Shown here piece after piece: positions 9,578 to 20,000 of a DNA stretch of 64,000 bases (positions within the stretch are counted from its first letter, which is position 1; each line of letters starts with the position of its first letter). The position numbers and the translations under genes are program-made. The notes beneath the pieces are model-generated. The model saw only the letters and a program-made list of their open reading frames with translations. It was not told the DNA's origin and made no database searches. The DNA comes from Marchantia polymorpha subsp. ruderalis (lineage: Eukaryota > Streptophyta > Marchantiopsida > Marchantiales > Marchantiaceae): assembly GCA_037833965.1 (NCBI GenBank), contig AP031357.1:23394001-23458000 (forward strand). The letters run 5' to 3'.

Positions 9578-10438
9578 TGTAAGACTGGGTGTTGCACATA
9601 TGTACTAAGTCTTAAAAGTGGTCAAGGGAATAAGGATGATTAGCCAAGGCATAGCTAAGACTAGCTAGTTATGACTAAACTAGTTAGTTATAACTAAGTT
9701 TATCTAGTCATGACTAAGTTTAGCTACAATCTCTATAGTTGGCGGAATAATTAGCGGAGTTCTAGAAGAATGGAGTGAGCACTTCTATTTTGTCTTTCAC
9801 AAGGAATGAGCACTTCTATTTTGTCTCATACAAAAGTTCTAGATTCCAAGGGATTAGATATTTGACTAGAAGCTTGGATTTGATTGGTTTGACTAAATGT
9901 ATGAAAGATGATTGGCTAGACTAAGTCTAATGTTGACTTAGTGGCTAGGAAGCTTGTAGAAGTTTAAAAGCTTCCAATGGCATGTCGCCACCTCAACCTT
10001 GGATTCCGGAAGCTTCTAGAAGGTTTAGGTAGGCCAATGGCATGTTGCCACGTAGAGAAGGTTAGTCAAACTTACCTAGGTAAAAGTAAGTTAGGAGAAA
10101 TTACCACATGTTACTATGGTAACTTCTCAAGTAGTATAAATAGAGAGGTAGAGTAGCACCTCTCAAGCAAGTTTGGAGAGTCATGTGTGAGGACTTGTTT
10201 CAATAATGAAGGAGTGAAGTTTTCGAGTATCTTGGAGTATCGACGTGTGTTTGCGTTTATGTGAAGAGGGTGATGTGAGGAGAGTTTGTGTGTGTGAGTT
10301 GGAGTGATACATGAGAGTTTGTGAGAGAAGGTGTTTGTGACATGAGTGAGAGTATGAATCCTAGTCTTCTAGAACCATGATGCGCTACCACAAAGCCATC
10401 AGAGGTAGACCTGAGTGAGAGTCAGCCCGGAGGTTGCA
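9578..10438 (+). repeat. F4 3' LTR
   Basis: 861 bp, the same length as the 5' LTR and with no difference that I could find by eye. TATA copy at 10135-10142. Followed by the second copy of the GAAC target duplication. Confidence 0.95.
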
Positions 10439-10600
10439 GAACATTCGGCCGCAGGCCTTTAGCTACAAAATGCGGAACGCTAAGTTGTAACTCCTCGTGC
10501 GTGGTGACAGAACTCAAGGACACAAACACGCAAAGGAAATGGGTTCCTGATCTATACTTCTGAGTTTGGGAAAGAACCCCAGGCAAAACGCCTGGAACTA

Positions 10601-10607
10601 TTTTATA
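10601..10607 (-). promoter_or_regulatory. TATA box and adjoining inverted repeat of the F2 solo LTR
   Basis: TATAAAA on the minus strand, just downstream of the end of the long U3 frame. At 10579-10595, still on the minus strand, follows CCAGGC-GTTTT-GCCTGG, a 6-bp stem with a 5-base loop. The same arrangement occurs at 56977-57005 in the other F2 LTR and, with a changed base pair, in F1 LTRs. Confidence 0.6.
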
Positions 10608-10643
10608 CCTTCAAAATCCTACCTAGCACTACACTGCACTACG

Positions 10644-13600
10644 CTACACGCCTGCACGGAACCACGCTACACTACACTCCGCGGAACCTGTACTACGTCT
10701 CCTGCGCGGCGGACTGCCGCGCACTAACTCCCTACCCTGCCAATCTTCCGCTCGACTGCGCAGTCCCAAACGCTGCAACGCCGCGGACACCTCCACTTCG
10801 AGGGCGGACATGGTATCCTGCGCCTTCGACAGACTAGCATCGAGCTTCTTTGCTACCTTCCGCCGACTCCTACTGTCGCCTGACAACAACCCGGCTGCGC
10901 GCAATTCAAACTCACGCAGTGTGAGTTTCTCCTGCGCCTTCACTTCCCAGTGGGCGTAGCCCTTGAGACAGTGGGCGACACGCCTCGCCGTCTCCACCTT
11001 CGTGCGATCCGCCTCCTTCCTGCAATCCTCTTCAATTATCACTAATTGCGATTCGGCCTCAGCACGTTGCGCTCTCAATTCGCCACACTCTAACTGTAAC
11101 CTGCGGATTAACTCCTCATCCGCCTGCCGTGCGAGCTGACATTGTTCCAACAACCGCGTCTGTCGCACGAGCTCCTCTGACAAAATCCGATTCTGGGCCT
11201 GCTCAGAAATAAGTGCTTCCTTGACCTTCACCTGCTCCTTGGTGAGCTCGTCCAGTTTCTCATCCTTCACCTTCTCGGAGTACTTGTAGAATTTCTGATT
11301 AAGTTTATACTGACCCCACAAGCATGCATGCTTCTCCTTCAATTCCCTCAACTCCTGGTCCACTCTAGCTAACAGCTTGCTGGTGTGGACTTTAGTGCGA
11401 GTCCGCCTGCGCACTAACTCGATGTAAGATCCCGGCTGAAGTGGGTCGGCGTATTTATCGACCTTGCGATCCAAGTACCTCAGCAACGGAATCACCTGCT
11501 CAGAGAGCGCCGCCGCCGGCGCTCCAACAATTTCCTCCTCCTCCTCCTCGGTGTCCTCTGCTCCTGACATTTCTTCGGTGGAGCCTCCGTCGTCATCATC
11601 CGAGTGGAGAATTTCAGTCGCCATTGATTGCGTCGGCGACTGCCCCGAGTGGGGCTGCACGTCGTCGACGCGTGCTGCCTGCGAAGGCACGGCTGCAGCC
11701 TCGCTGCTCTTCGCCAAAATGTCTAAGGCGGTAGGCGAATGTGCCCGTGCGGCATCCCCGCCGCTCGCTTGTTGGTCGTCTACCGTGTCCTCTCTGCCGC
11801 CGACGCCCGCCGCCGAAGGCGATCGAGCGGACGGTGGCTGCGCGGGGTTTGATTGCGCATCGCGCATCGAAATTTCATCCCGCGGACAGTCACTCCGCTC
11901 CTCCGTATGTTGCTGCTCCCTTGATCGGTCCGTGGGGGCTGTGCTCGGCCTGTGCGCAGGCGCAAATGCCGGCGCCTTGTCCGCCGCAGGCGTAGCGCCG
12001 CGGACATCCATCGCCAAAGGCGACATGGACGGGGGCCGCTCGCCCAATGTCCCTTGGCCTATAGGCCCTACCGCCGAAGGCGCATCTATCGGCGGACTAC
12101 CCGCCGATGGTGCGGCCTCCGCACGCTCCCTGCTCGTATCTCCTCGGCTCGAAGGCCCTGGCGCCGAAGGCGCAAATAGCGGCGCGTGGTGCGCCGGAGG
12201 GTCTGGCCCCGAGGGCCGGTGTCTCGTAGGCGGTTCTTCCGCCGGCTCCTTCCCCTTCCTACGTTGGAACGGGGGTGATTCTTGTCTGTGCACAGGCGGC
12301 ACGTGTGGAGGTGTCCTGTGCACAGGCGGACTGCTCCTTCCCACGCGTAAGCGTAGATCCACGTCCACTTGTGATCGCCTGTCCGCGGAGGCTCGTCCGT
12401 CCGCGGAGTCTCGTCTGTGCGCAAACGGAACATCTGTCCGCAACGCACGTGGTAACTCCGGAGGCCCTTGGCCCGTAGGCGGCCTCTCTCCCGTCGAGGT
12501 TGCAGCGTGGCCCGTTGCTCCTGCGGTCGTCCGCGCTTCCTCATGTTTCTGTGGCGACGCACTTCCTTTCTCCGTCGCAATCGTCGCCGTGTCCGCACTG
12601 TCGGCTGGTAACACCAGTCTGCGTGCCTTCTGCTTCGGCCGGCTGTATGACTCGTACAGCGGCCGCGGTCGAATGGGAGCAGAGGGTTCTTGATGCTGCT
12701 CCTCTTCGGACTCTTCTCTCCATCGCCGCTTCCGCGGCACTCGTGCTGCAGGAGTGTTTCTCCCTTCGTCCCTCCGCCTTGATGGGGTAGAAGTCGGTGA
12801 CTCCTCTGCATCAGTGTCGACCTCATTCTCCCGCACATACTTCCCGGGATGGTCGACGGACAATGGCGGAAAATGCTCAAGCTCCGCCGCTGTCAAACAA
12901 TTCCGCTGTCGATAAAAATTGATGAGGAAAGGAGAAAGATGGTTTAGAGTTCCCCCCTTCTCCTCAAAAGCGTGCTGTCGCATCACCCTGTGCAGGATGC
13001 TCGCCCAGTGAATTGGAGTTCCCTCGATGACGCACTCCACAAAAGAGACCTGCCACAATGTGATGTAGCAGGCGCGGTGTGGCTGCAGTAATTGCATCAG
13101 CGCCGCGGACAAGGTCCGGCGAAATCGATCCTTGTAATCACGGGTCCTGTACCCATACTTGGTAGACCTCCCGGTCTTGAACAGCTCCACAAATTGCGCC
13201 TCTTCCTGCTTGGTCACCTTGATGCTCTCACTGTCGAAAAGGAGATGCCCTGGCATGCCAGCACATCTTCCCAACGCCTGCGCCCAATCTTGGACTGTCC
13301 ACCGATCAACATGCGGACGCAATCCGCGCGAGGGTGGTCCCTGTGGCTCTAGCCACTCGCGCACCATATTCGCACAGATGTAGTTCCATCCCCATAGCAA
13401 GAAATCGAGCTTTCTTGCTATTAAGCGCTCCTCGAAAGCGCGCAGCCCGTTCTGTGGTAGGCGAAGTGGCACCATCCGCAATCTGCCCGGTCTCGTCATT
13501 GCGTTCCTGGGGTTCGCTCGCCCGCTCATTCTACTTCCGCACCGCCCGAGCTCCTTTCTCTCTCGGCAAACTCTAATCGCCCTCAATTCCAAATCACGCG

Positions 13601-13751
13601 CATTCACTTCTCCCTCAATCAACAAGAAATCTCTTGTGCGGCGACGTCGAGAATGTTTAGCAGCCAGCAGATGGATGCGCGCAGCGCGCACAAGAGATTG
13701 GAATCGCGAATTCAAGAATGGGACGCTCTCCGCCGCCCGGTCGAAGGTCAT
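10644..13751 (-). CDS. F2 U3-encoded protein (1035 aa), function unknown
   Basis: An uninterrupted 1035-codon frame inside the LTR, upstream of its TATA box. Residues ~1-84 are a basic N-terminal extension. Residues ~85-300 form a globular domain with LDFLLWGWNYICANMVREWL, the DWAQALGRCAG motif and GGTLNHLSPFLINFYR. Residues ~310-745 are low-complexity Pro/Ser/Arg/Ala-rich and probably disordered. Then come VIPLLRYLDRKVDKYADPL, a long coiled coil (~790-925, heptad Leu/Glu/Arg/Gln) and a basic tail (PPRRRRSTGSAECSVAWFR). It is homologous along its length, except the middle, to the F1 U3 protein; the F1 start Met aligns with Met85 here (NAM[S/T]). It is not Gag, Pol or a recognisable Env: no signal peptide and no membrane span. 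The N-terminal domain loosely recalls the plant 'putative transposon protein' domain found in Athila-type elements, which is inference. Start chosen as the first Met; Met85 is an alternative. Confidence 0.7.
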   Translation of the reverse strand: MTFDRAAESVPFLNSRFQSLVRAARIHLLAAKHSRRRRTRDFLLIEGEVNARDLELRAIRVCRERKELGRCGSRMSGRANPRNAMTRPGRLRMVPLRLPQNGLRAFEERLIARKLDFLLWGWNYICANMVREWLEPQGPPSRGLRPHVDRWTVQDWAQALGRCAGMPGHLLFDSESIKVTKQEEAQFVELFKTGRSTKYGYRTRDYKDRFRRTLSAALMQLLQPHRACYITLWQVSFVECVIEGTPIHWASILHRVMRQHAFEEKGGTLNHLSPFLINFYRQRNCLTAAELEHFPPLSVDHPGKYVRENEVDTDAEESPTSTPSRRRDEGRNTPAARVPRKRRWREESEEEQHQEPSAPIRPRPLYESYSRPKQKARRLVLPADSADTATIATEKGSASPQKHEEARTTAGATGHAATSTGERPPTGQGPPELPRALRTDVPFAHRRDSADGRASADRRSQVDVDLRLRVGRSSPPVHRTPPHVPPVHRQESPPFQRRKGKEPAEEPPTRHRPSGPDPPAHHAPLFAPSAPGPSSRGDTSRERAEAAPSAGSPPIDAPSAVGPIGQGTLGERPPSMSPLAMDVRGATPAADKAPAFAPAHRPSTAPTDRSREQQHTEERSDCPRDEISMRDAQSNPAQPPSARSPSAAGVGGREDTVDDQQASGGDAARAHSPTALDILAKSSEAAAVPSQAARVDDVQPHSGQSPTQSMATEILHSDDDDGGSTEEMSGAEDTEEEEEEIVGAPAAALSEQVIPLLRYLDRKVDKYADPLQPGSYIELVRRRTRTKVHTSKLLARVDQELRELKEKHACLWGQYKLNQKFYKYSEKVKDEKLDELTKEQVKVKEALISEQAQNRILSEELVRQTRLLEQCQLARQADEELIRRLQLECGELRAQRAEAESQLVIIEEDCRKEADRTKVETARRVAHCLKGYAHWEVKAQEKLTLREFELRAAGLLSGDSRSRRKVAKKLDASLSKAQDTMSALEVEVSAALQRLGLRSRAEDWQGRELVRGSPPRRRRSTGSAECSVAWFRAGV

Positions 13752-14994
13752 GGTCGGCTCTTGCTCGTGGAGAACGTCTCACTTGATGGCCGCGCCGGCT
13801 CTACGCTGGAACGGTCTCCGTTCTCACGCGCGGCTTCACGCTCCGCCGTCGCCGATTAAACTCTCACGCTCGAATTGGCGGATTTGAACTCCGCGAGCGT
13901 ATTCCCCCGCGGACATGGGGGCGTAGCGCCGAAGGCGAGTTTTCCGCCTTGCGCGGTACACTTGTTCGTACCGCCCCTCGGCCAATCCCCCTCTGCCTTG
14001 ACGCGTGTGTCCGCATGTCGGACAAAAGTTCAACTCCTGCCTGTGCGCAGGCAGACTCCTCGGCGGATTCTCCGCCGGCGCGGAACTTCATCCTCCTGTG
14101 CACAGGCGCTCGCCTGTGCGCAGGCGAATTCCGTGCGCGGCGTCGCGCTGGCGCGGAAGGCGTTGACCGTGGTCAGCCGTCTCCGTCCAGTCTGTCCGTT
14201 CCTTGTCTCTTCGTCGGCGCTTCCGCCGCCGCAACTCCGTCCGTCCAAGAGCGCATCCACCCGTCCCGTCCGCATGGTCCGTACAGATTTGATTACTCTG
14301 GCGGCTCTTCCGCCGTACGCGGCGCTGCGCTGGCGCGGAAGGCGCCGTACACTTTCTACCTCACAAGGCGCATTTCTAGGGCCCAAGACGGATTTTCCGC
14401 CGACGCCGAAGCGCCTGTGCACAGGTGAACGCCTGTGCGTAGGCGGACTTCGCGCCTCCCCAAACCCTACTTCGCCTGTGCACAGGCGAACGCCTTCGTC
14501 CGCGCATAGGACAAAACTTGATTCCCCCTTCCGCGTAGGCGGAATTCCCGCCGGTGGCGAACTCCTTCCGCCGAAGGCGACCGTCTCCGTATCTTCCAAT
14601 AGTGATAACTCCCTAAGTCCTCATCCGTTCCAAGCGTTCTTGGGCTCGTTGGAATCAGTGCGTCGAGCTCTTTCCAACGAGACCCTAACTTGGTCAAGGC
14701 GCCCGAGGGTTGATCTAATTATGGAGGATTTCCCTACCGCCGCGGACGCAACCTCCGAAGGCGGGTTTTGCGCCTTGCGTCGTAGGGGTCCTAACTGCAG
14801 AGCTCGCAGGGAGGGTGGTGCCTGTCCTTACTGCTGCACCCCAAATCCTAGATTCTACAAGATCCCTCGAGAATCCCCGCGATCTTCCGGATTCACTCCG
14901 TTTTGATGTACCGAAGGCTATTTAAATGCTGCCAGGGTACAGTTTTCCAAAAATGTTTTAATTTCCTCAAAATTGCCAAAAGTGGGGTACCACA
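13752..14994 (-). repeat. F2 U3 upstream region packed with short GC-rich palindromes
   Basis: About 1.24 kb with no convincing gene. It holds many copies of a 16-bp palindrome of the form CGCCTRYGCRYAGGCG (perfect at 14473-14488, CGCCTGTGCACAGGCG; variants near 14038-14053, 14095-14130, 14411-14442) and of the 11-bp hairpin CGCCTTCGGCG or its complement CGCCGAAGGCG. GC-poor stretches near 14630-14720 and 14880-14994 resemble the start of other F2 LTRs. Confidence 0.75.
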
Positions 14995-14999
14995 ACAAG

Positions 15000-15036
15000 G
15001 GTCTTCATCTTCGAGGCTATGTCTCCCGCCCGCGAG
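15000..15036 (-). pseudogene. Inverted gag segment, second half
   Basis: Continues the minus-strand gag piece from 1766 across the F2 solo LTR. Minus-strand codons match the region before the zinc knuckle (GDIA.KM.TLVK). Beyond ~15036 the sequence switches abruptly to a truncated F2 LTR. Confidence 0.6.
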
Positions 15037-16660
15037 TGGCTATGGCTCTAGCCACTCGCGCACCATATCCACACAGATGTAGTTCCATCCCCATAGCAAG
15101 AAATCGAGCTTTCTTGCTATTAGGCGCTCCTCGAAAGCGCGCAGCCCGTTCTGTGGTAGTCGGAGCGGCAGCATCCGCAATCGGCCCAGTCTCGTCATTG
15201 CGTTCTTGGAGTTTGCCTGCTTGCTAATTCTCCTTCCGCTCCGCTCGAGCTCCTTTCTTCCCCGGCAAACTCTAATCTCCCGCAATTCCAAATCACGCGC
15301 ACTCACTTCTCCCTCAATCACCAAGAAATCCTCTGCGCGGCGATGTCGAGAATGCTTAGCAGCCAGCAGGTGGACGCGCGCAGCTCGCACTAGAGAATGG
15401 AATCGCGAATTCAAGAATGGGACGCTCTCCGCCTCCCGGTCGAAGGTCATGGTCGGCTCTTGCTCGTGAAGGACGACTCAATTGATGGCCGCGCCGGCTC
15501 TACGCTGAAACGGTCTCCACTCTCACGCGCGGCTTCACGCTCCGCCGTCGCCGATTAAACTCTCACGCTCGAATTGGCGAATTTGAACCCCGCGAGCGTA
15601 CTACGCCGCGGACATGGGTGCGCAGCGCCGAAGGCGGATTTTCCGCCTTGCGCGGTACACTTGTTCGTACCGCTCCTCAGCCAATATTCCTCTGCCTCGG
15701 CGCGTGTGTCCGCATGTCGGACAAAAGTTCAACTCCCGCCTGCGCGCAGGCGGACTCCTCGGCGGACTTTCCGCCGGCGCGGAACTTCACCTGCCTGTGC
15801 ACAGGCTGCCTGTGCGCAGGCGAAGTCCGTCCGCGTCGATGCGCTGGCGCGAAAGGCGTTGACCGCGGTCAACCGACCCCGTCCAGACTGTCCGTTCCTT
15901 GTCTCTCCGTCGGCGCTCTCGCTGCCGCAACTCCGTCTGTCCAAGAGCGCATCCATCCGTCCCGTCCGTACAGTCCGTACGGTCCGTACGGATTTTACTA
16001 TTTTGGCGGCTCCTTGCTCGTCCGCGGCGTTGCGCTGGCGCAGAAGGCGCCGTACAGTTTCTACCTCACAAGGCGCGTTTCTAGGGCCCAAGGCGGATTT
16101 CCCGCCGACGCCGAAGCGCCTGTGCACAGGCGCACGCCTGTGCGTAGGCGAACTTTGCGCCTACCTCAAAACCCTATTTCGCCTGTGCGCAGGCGAACTT
16201 CCTTCGTCCGCGCATAGGACAAAACTTCTCCGCCTGTGCGTAGGCGAAGAGCTGAGTATCTTACAACCTTCATAACTCCCGGAGTCCTTATCCGTTGTTG
16301 GCGTTTTTGGGCTCGTTGGAATCAGCGCGTCGAGCTCTTTCCAACGAGACCCTAACTAAGTCAAGGTGTCCGGGGGTTGACCTAAATATGAAGGATTTCC
16401 CTACCGCCGCGGACGCAGCGCCGAAGGCGGATTTTGCGCCTTGCGCCGTAGGGATCCTAACTGCAGAGCTCGCAGGGAGGGTGGTGCCCTTCCTTACTGC
16501 TGCACCCAACTCCTAGATTCTACGAGGTTCCTCGAGAATCTCTGCGATCTTCCGAATTCACTCTGTTTTGATGCACCGAAGGCTATTTTCATTGCTGCCG
16601 GGGTATAGTTTTCCAAAAATGTTTTAATTTCCTCAAAATTACCAAAAGTGGGGTACCACA
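15037..16660 (-). mobile_element. Truncated F2 LTR (U3 start side), minus strand
   Basis: Ends GGGGTACCACA at 16660, the F2 LTR start in reverse. On its own strand it runs through the palindrome-rich U3 and the first ~136 codons of the U3 frame (15450-15040, MTFDREAESVPFLNSRF...MVREWLEP), then stops at a junction with the inverted gag piece. A small inverted repeat (GAGTGGC...GCCACTC) sits at that junction near 15042-15062. The rest of the LTR is missing. Confidence 0.85.
15040..15450 (-). pseudogene. N-terminal fragment of an F2 U3 protein
   Basis: 136 codons matching the first part of the 1035-aa F2 protein at roughly 90% by eye, including LDFLLWGWNYIC. It is a fragment because the LTR itself is truncated. 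Confidence 0.75.
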
Positions 16661-16753
16661 TCTGCGTACCGATTACTATTTCAGCTGCTACCACGGTACT
16701 TACTATTCAAAAATGTTTTAGTTCCGACGAAAAACAAAAAGTGGATTACCACA
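16661..16753 (-). mobile_element. First ~90 bp of an F3-type LTR, minus strand
   Basis: Closely matches 51541-51631 and 54772-54862, the start ends of the two LTRs of the F3 element, and ends TGGATTACCACA at 16753. It is a scrap left between the truncated F2 LTR and the pol tail that follows. Confidence 0.8.
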
Positions 16754-16966
16754 AGAATCAAACCAGTACTACTACAGAAGGGCGACTTGGCCCTGCTCTA
16801 TGACAGCAAACATGCCCGATTTCCAGGCAAGCTACACTTGAGATGGATGGGGCCCTACAAGGTGATCGAAGTTTTCTCCAATGGCTCGATCCAGCTCGTA
16901 GAATTGACAGGGAAATGGCTAGGCACCCGTGTGAACGGGTGGCGTCTGAAGAAATACCACGTGTAA
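16754..16966 (+). pseudogene. pol: C-terminal tail of an F1 pol (integrase end)
   Basis: 71 codons matching the last part of the F1 Pol at 41222-41434 (KPVLLQKGDLALLYDSKHAR, LHLRWMGPYKVIEVF, GTRVNGWRLKKYHV). This is the integrase C-terminal region. Everything upstream is missing because the F3 scrap adjoins it. Confidence 0.9.
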
Positions 16967-17003
16967 ATGTTCGCGTGGGCGCTCACAATTGAGGAGGGGG
17001 GCA
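16967..17003 (+). promoter_or_regulatory. F1 3' spacer and polypurine tract
   Basis: Short spacer after pol, then GAGGAGGGGGGCA (16991-17003) directly before TGTGGTAACAC. This is the plus-strand primer site and fixes the left edge of the 3' LTR. Confidence 0.85.
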
Positions 17004-20000
17004 TGTGGTAACACACTTTTTGTTTTTTCGCAGAATTTAAACAATTTTGAAAAAGAAGTACCAAAGCAGTGTTTGTAGTTAGGAAATGGTACGTTAAATA
17101 GAGTGAATTGAGGAGATCGCGGGTCACGAAGAATCACGGAGTTGGGCGTAACGGCGCCAAACGCCTTCGGCAAGATCTCCTTTGCTGAGGTGTTTTTACC
17201 CACGCGCCTCCGGCGCTTAGGGAAGGTACGCTTCCGGCACAGACACCTCCGGAGGAGATGTCGCTGAAGACGTCAGAAGCCGGCAAGGACCTCTGAATGC
17301 TTCCGACCAGGAGTGCGCCTTTGGCGATGCGCCGTTGGCGCGGGAGAGAAACCTTCATAACGATCAGGATTCACAGTAGTTCTATTTGGTTAAGGTCTCA
17401 TTGGAAAGAGCTCGGGACGCTCGTTCTAACGAGCCCAAGAGCGCCGGAGATGGATCAAAGACGAGGAAGTTATGAGCATCGGTAAACTCGCATCCGGCGA
17501 TGCGCTTTTCGCGCTAGGATTCACCTTCGGGAAGGACCCCCGTACGCCTTCGGCGATGCGCCTTGGGCGGAACCACACGCTCATGAGAGGAGATCAAGTC
17601 GGAGGCGGAAGCGCCTTCGGCGGCTATGCGGCGGAAGAGAAGCGCCGACCTGATGTACGCCTCTGACGTGGCGCGGACAGGCGGATGCGCCGGCATAATT
17701 CGCGCCGGCGGGATACGCGCCGTCGGCGATATGCGGGGCAGAACGGACAAAAGAAGTTGTACAAGTACGTGTCGGCGTAATTTGCGCCGACTTGATGTGC
17801 GCCTCCAGCGAGGCGCCGACGGAGAAGGAGTACGCCTTTGGCGATACGCCTCCGGCGATGGGCAGGTTGGGAAAAGACAACATAGTCGGAGCGTACGCTC
17901 CACCGCGGCAAACTCGAGGCCGGAAGCCCTCGGCGATGACAAACTCAGAGTCGGCGGACGATGGCGGCGGGAGAATTCAACGTTCACGCATGCGAATGCG
18001 CGTAGTGCGGAGTCGTGAATTCGAGCATGCGAGGGAGAACCGTTAGGCCGTATAGCCGGCTGCGTAATCAAGTTTGATTGTACCCACTGCCTACGAAGAG
18101 CGTTGTGCGATCTTGATTTCAGAGAAGAAAAGTCTGCTCTCCACTCTCATTCTCTCATTCTTGATTGTGAGTTTTCCAGCTTCAGAGCTTGAGACGTGCA
18201 GCTCAATCGGGCGGAGAGACCTTCAGTGAGTTGGAGAGAGTGCAGGAATCAGTGAGCGGGAAGGAGTGCGTAGCAACCAGGCGCACGGAGGCGAATTGCG
18301 CGAGGATCTTGACGGACCCTGCAGAGAGTTTGAGAGCAGAGAAATTGAGCGCGCAAGGGAGGAGAGAGCGATTTCTGTTAGTGTCTGAGCGGCCGACGCG
18401 CAGCGGCGATTGTGAGAGATCGAGCGGGAGGGAAGAGCGTCTGTGTGTGCAAGGAGAGCAAGAAATATGTCGAAGGTCCCCCAACTGCGAGTGTCTCCAC
18501 TCAGAGTGCCGCAGATCGGTCTGCGCGCATTCCAGGATGTGTTGACAAGGTTGAAGCTTGATTTCCTCCTGTGGGGATGGAATTGGACGTGTCCGAAGAT
18601 GGTGCGTGAATATTTGCGGGAGAAACACCAGCCCGCGCGCGGATTCCGCCCCCACCCAGAGAGGTGGGACATTAGTCACTGGGCGCAGGTATTAGGAAGG
18701 TGTGCAGGCGAGGAAGGGTATCTTCTCTTCGAGGCCGAAAGGTGTCGAAGGAGGAAGAGAACTCCTACAATGATCTTTTCAAGGTTGGCAAGCATCCCAA
18801 GAACGGCTTCCGGACACGGAATTACAAAGATCGATTGCGGAGAAATGTCGCGACGGCATTGCTTCAAATATTGCAGCCGACCAAGACCGCCTACATGCAT
18901 GGTTGGCAAGTGGGATTTGTGGAGCTAGTGTTGTCAGGAGCTCCGGTTCATTGGGCACGGCTCTTGTGGAAGGTGACGCGCCAACATGCGCAAGAAGAGA
19001 GAGGAGGGACCCTCAATCATCTTTCGCCTTACCTGATCGTGTTCTATCGAGCGATGGGATGTTTGACAGCTTAAGAGCGAGCGCGATTTCCGCTGCTGAC
19101 CCGGAGTAATCAGGGTAGATACTTGCGGGAGGCTGAAGTGGACACAGATCCGGACGAAGCGATTGCCAGTCCAGCTCCAACTCCGGCTCCGGCAAGAGCA
19201 GAAGAAGAGCATCGAAGTGAGCGCGCACCGCGGAAGCAAAAATGGGATGAGAGACCTGAAGACAGGCAGACGGAAGCTCCCGCTGCGCCGACTCGGAGTC
19301 GGCCAACCCACGAGCTTTACAGCAGGCCAAAACAGAGGGCACGTAAGATGGTGTTGCCAACTAGCAGTGCGGAGACCGGGCATACTCCGGTCCAGCGGAA
19401 TGTCCTGCCCACGCAGGAGGAGATAATCGCGCAGGTTGTGGGGAGGTCGATGAACCCCTCTGCGCAGAAGGCGCGGATGCCTTCGGAAGAAGTCAGGCGA
19501 ACTGAGAGTCGGCCGACTGCGAGTCGGGCGACTGAAGGTCGGCCAACTGCAGGTCGGCAAGAGCAACGCGTTGAACCGGACAGCAGGCCGGAAGCAGAAG
19601 GGAGTTTGGCTGGAGAGCCAACAACTCTCAGAGGGTCGTCTTCGGCAGACGACGCTTCTGAGAAAACGCCTCCAGCAAAGAGGCCAAGCGGAGTGAAGAC
19701 GTGGAGAGTGGATCCGACTGCCAGTTGGACAACTGCTAGTCGGCCGACTGCGAGTCGGTCAACTGAGAGTCGGCCAGATTCGCCGGCTGCGAATCGGACA
19801 AGACCGGCGACCATTGTGCGGGCGCCTTCGGCGGACACACCTCCGGCGAAGACACCTTCCGCGCAGATCGCGCCGGAAGAGCAGGCAGTAGAAGCGGGCG
19901 GTGCAGGGGTGACAAAAGTAACTGCGGCGCCAACTCCTTCGAGAACCGAAGATCGAGCCGGAACAGAGGCTCAGGCAGTGGGATCCCCCACTGCCTTGAA

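Larger units (their letters stand above)
2584..10438 (+). mobile_element. F4: full-length Ty3/gypsy element, looks whole
   Basis: A 7855-bp element with 861-bp LTRs at both ends (2584-3444, 9578-10438) that look identical by eye. The 4-bp target duplication GAAC is at 2580-2583 and 10439-10442. The flanks meet to give the continuous F2 U5 sequence seen uninterrupted elsewhere (compare 49727-49745 on the opposite strand), which confirms the ends. Inside are a leader with primer site, a small zinc-knuckle frame, and one 1590-codon gag-pol frame in the order Gag, protease, RT, RNase H, integrase. Identical LTRs and an uninterrupted frame mean a very recent insertion. No chromodomain is visible at the integrase C-terminus. 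Confidence 0.95.
1767..14994 (-). mobile_element. F2 solo LTR (minus strand), split by the F4 element
   Basis: On the plus strand it starts TGTAATAACCC at 1767 and ends GGGGTACCACA at 14994, so on its own strand it runs TGTGGTACCCC...GGGTTATTACA. It is flanked by the 5-bp duplication ACAAG (1762-1766 and 14995-14999). Without the nested F4 element the LTR is about 5.37 kb. On its own strand the order is: GC-rich upstream U3 (14994-13752), a 1035-codon frame (13751-10644), TATA box (10607-10601), then R-U5 (10600-10443 and 2583-1767). No gag or pol lies between the ends, so this is a solo LTR left by LTR-LTR recombination. Confidence 0.9.

Noticed and set aside
11464-12693. Long plus-strand open frame (409 codons) opposite the F2 U3 gene
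   Set aside because: GC-rich, low-complexity shadow of the minus-strand frame; the residues are translated complements of its Pro/Arg/Ser repeats and have no independent motif.
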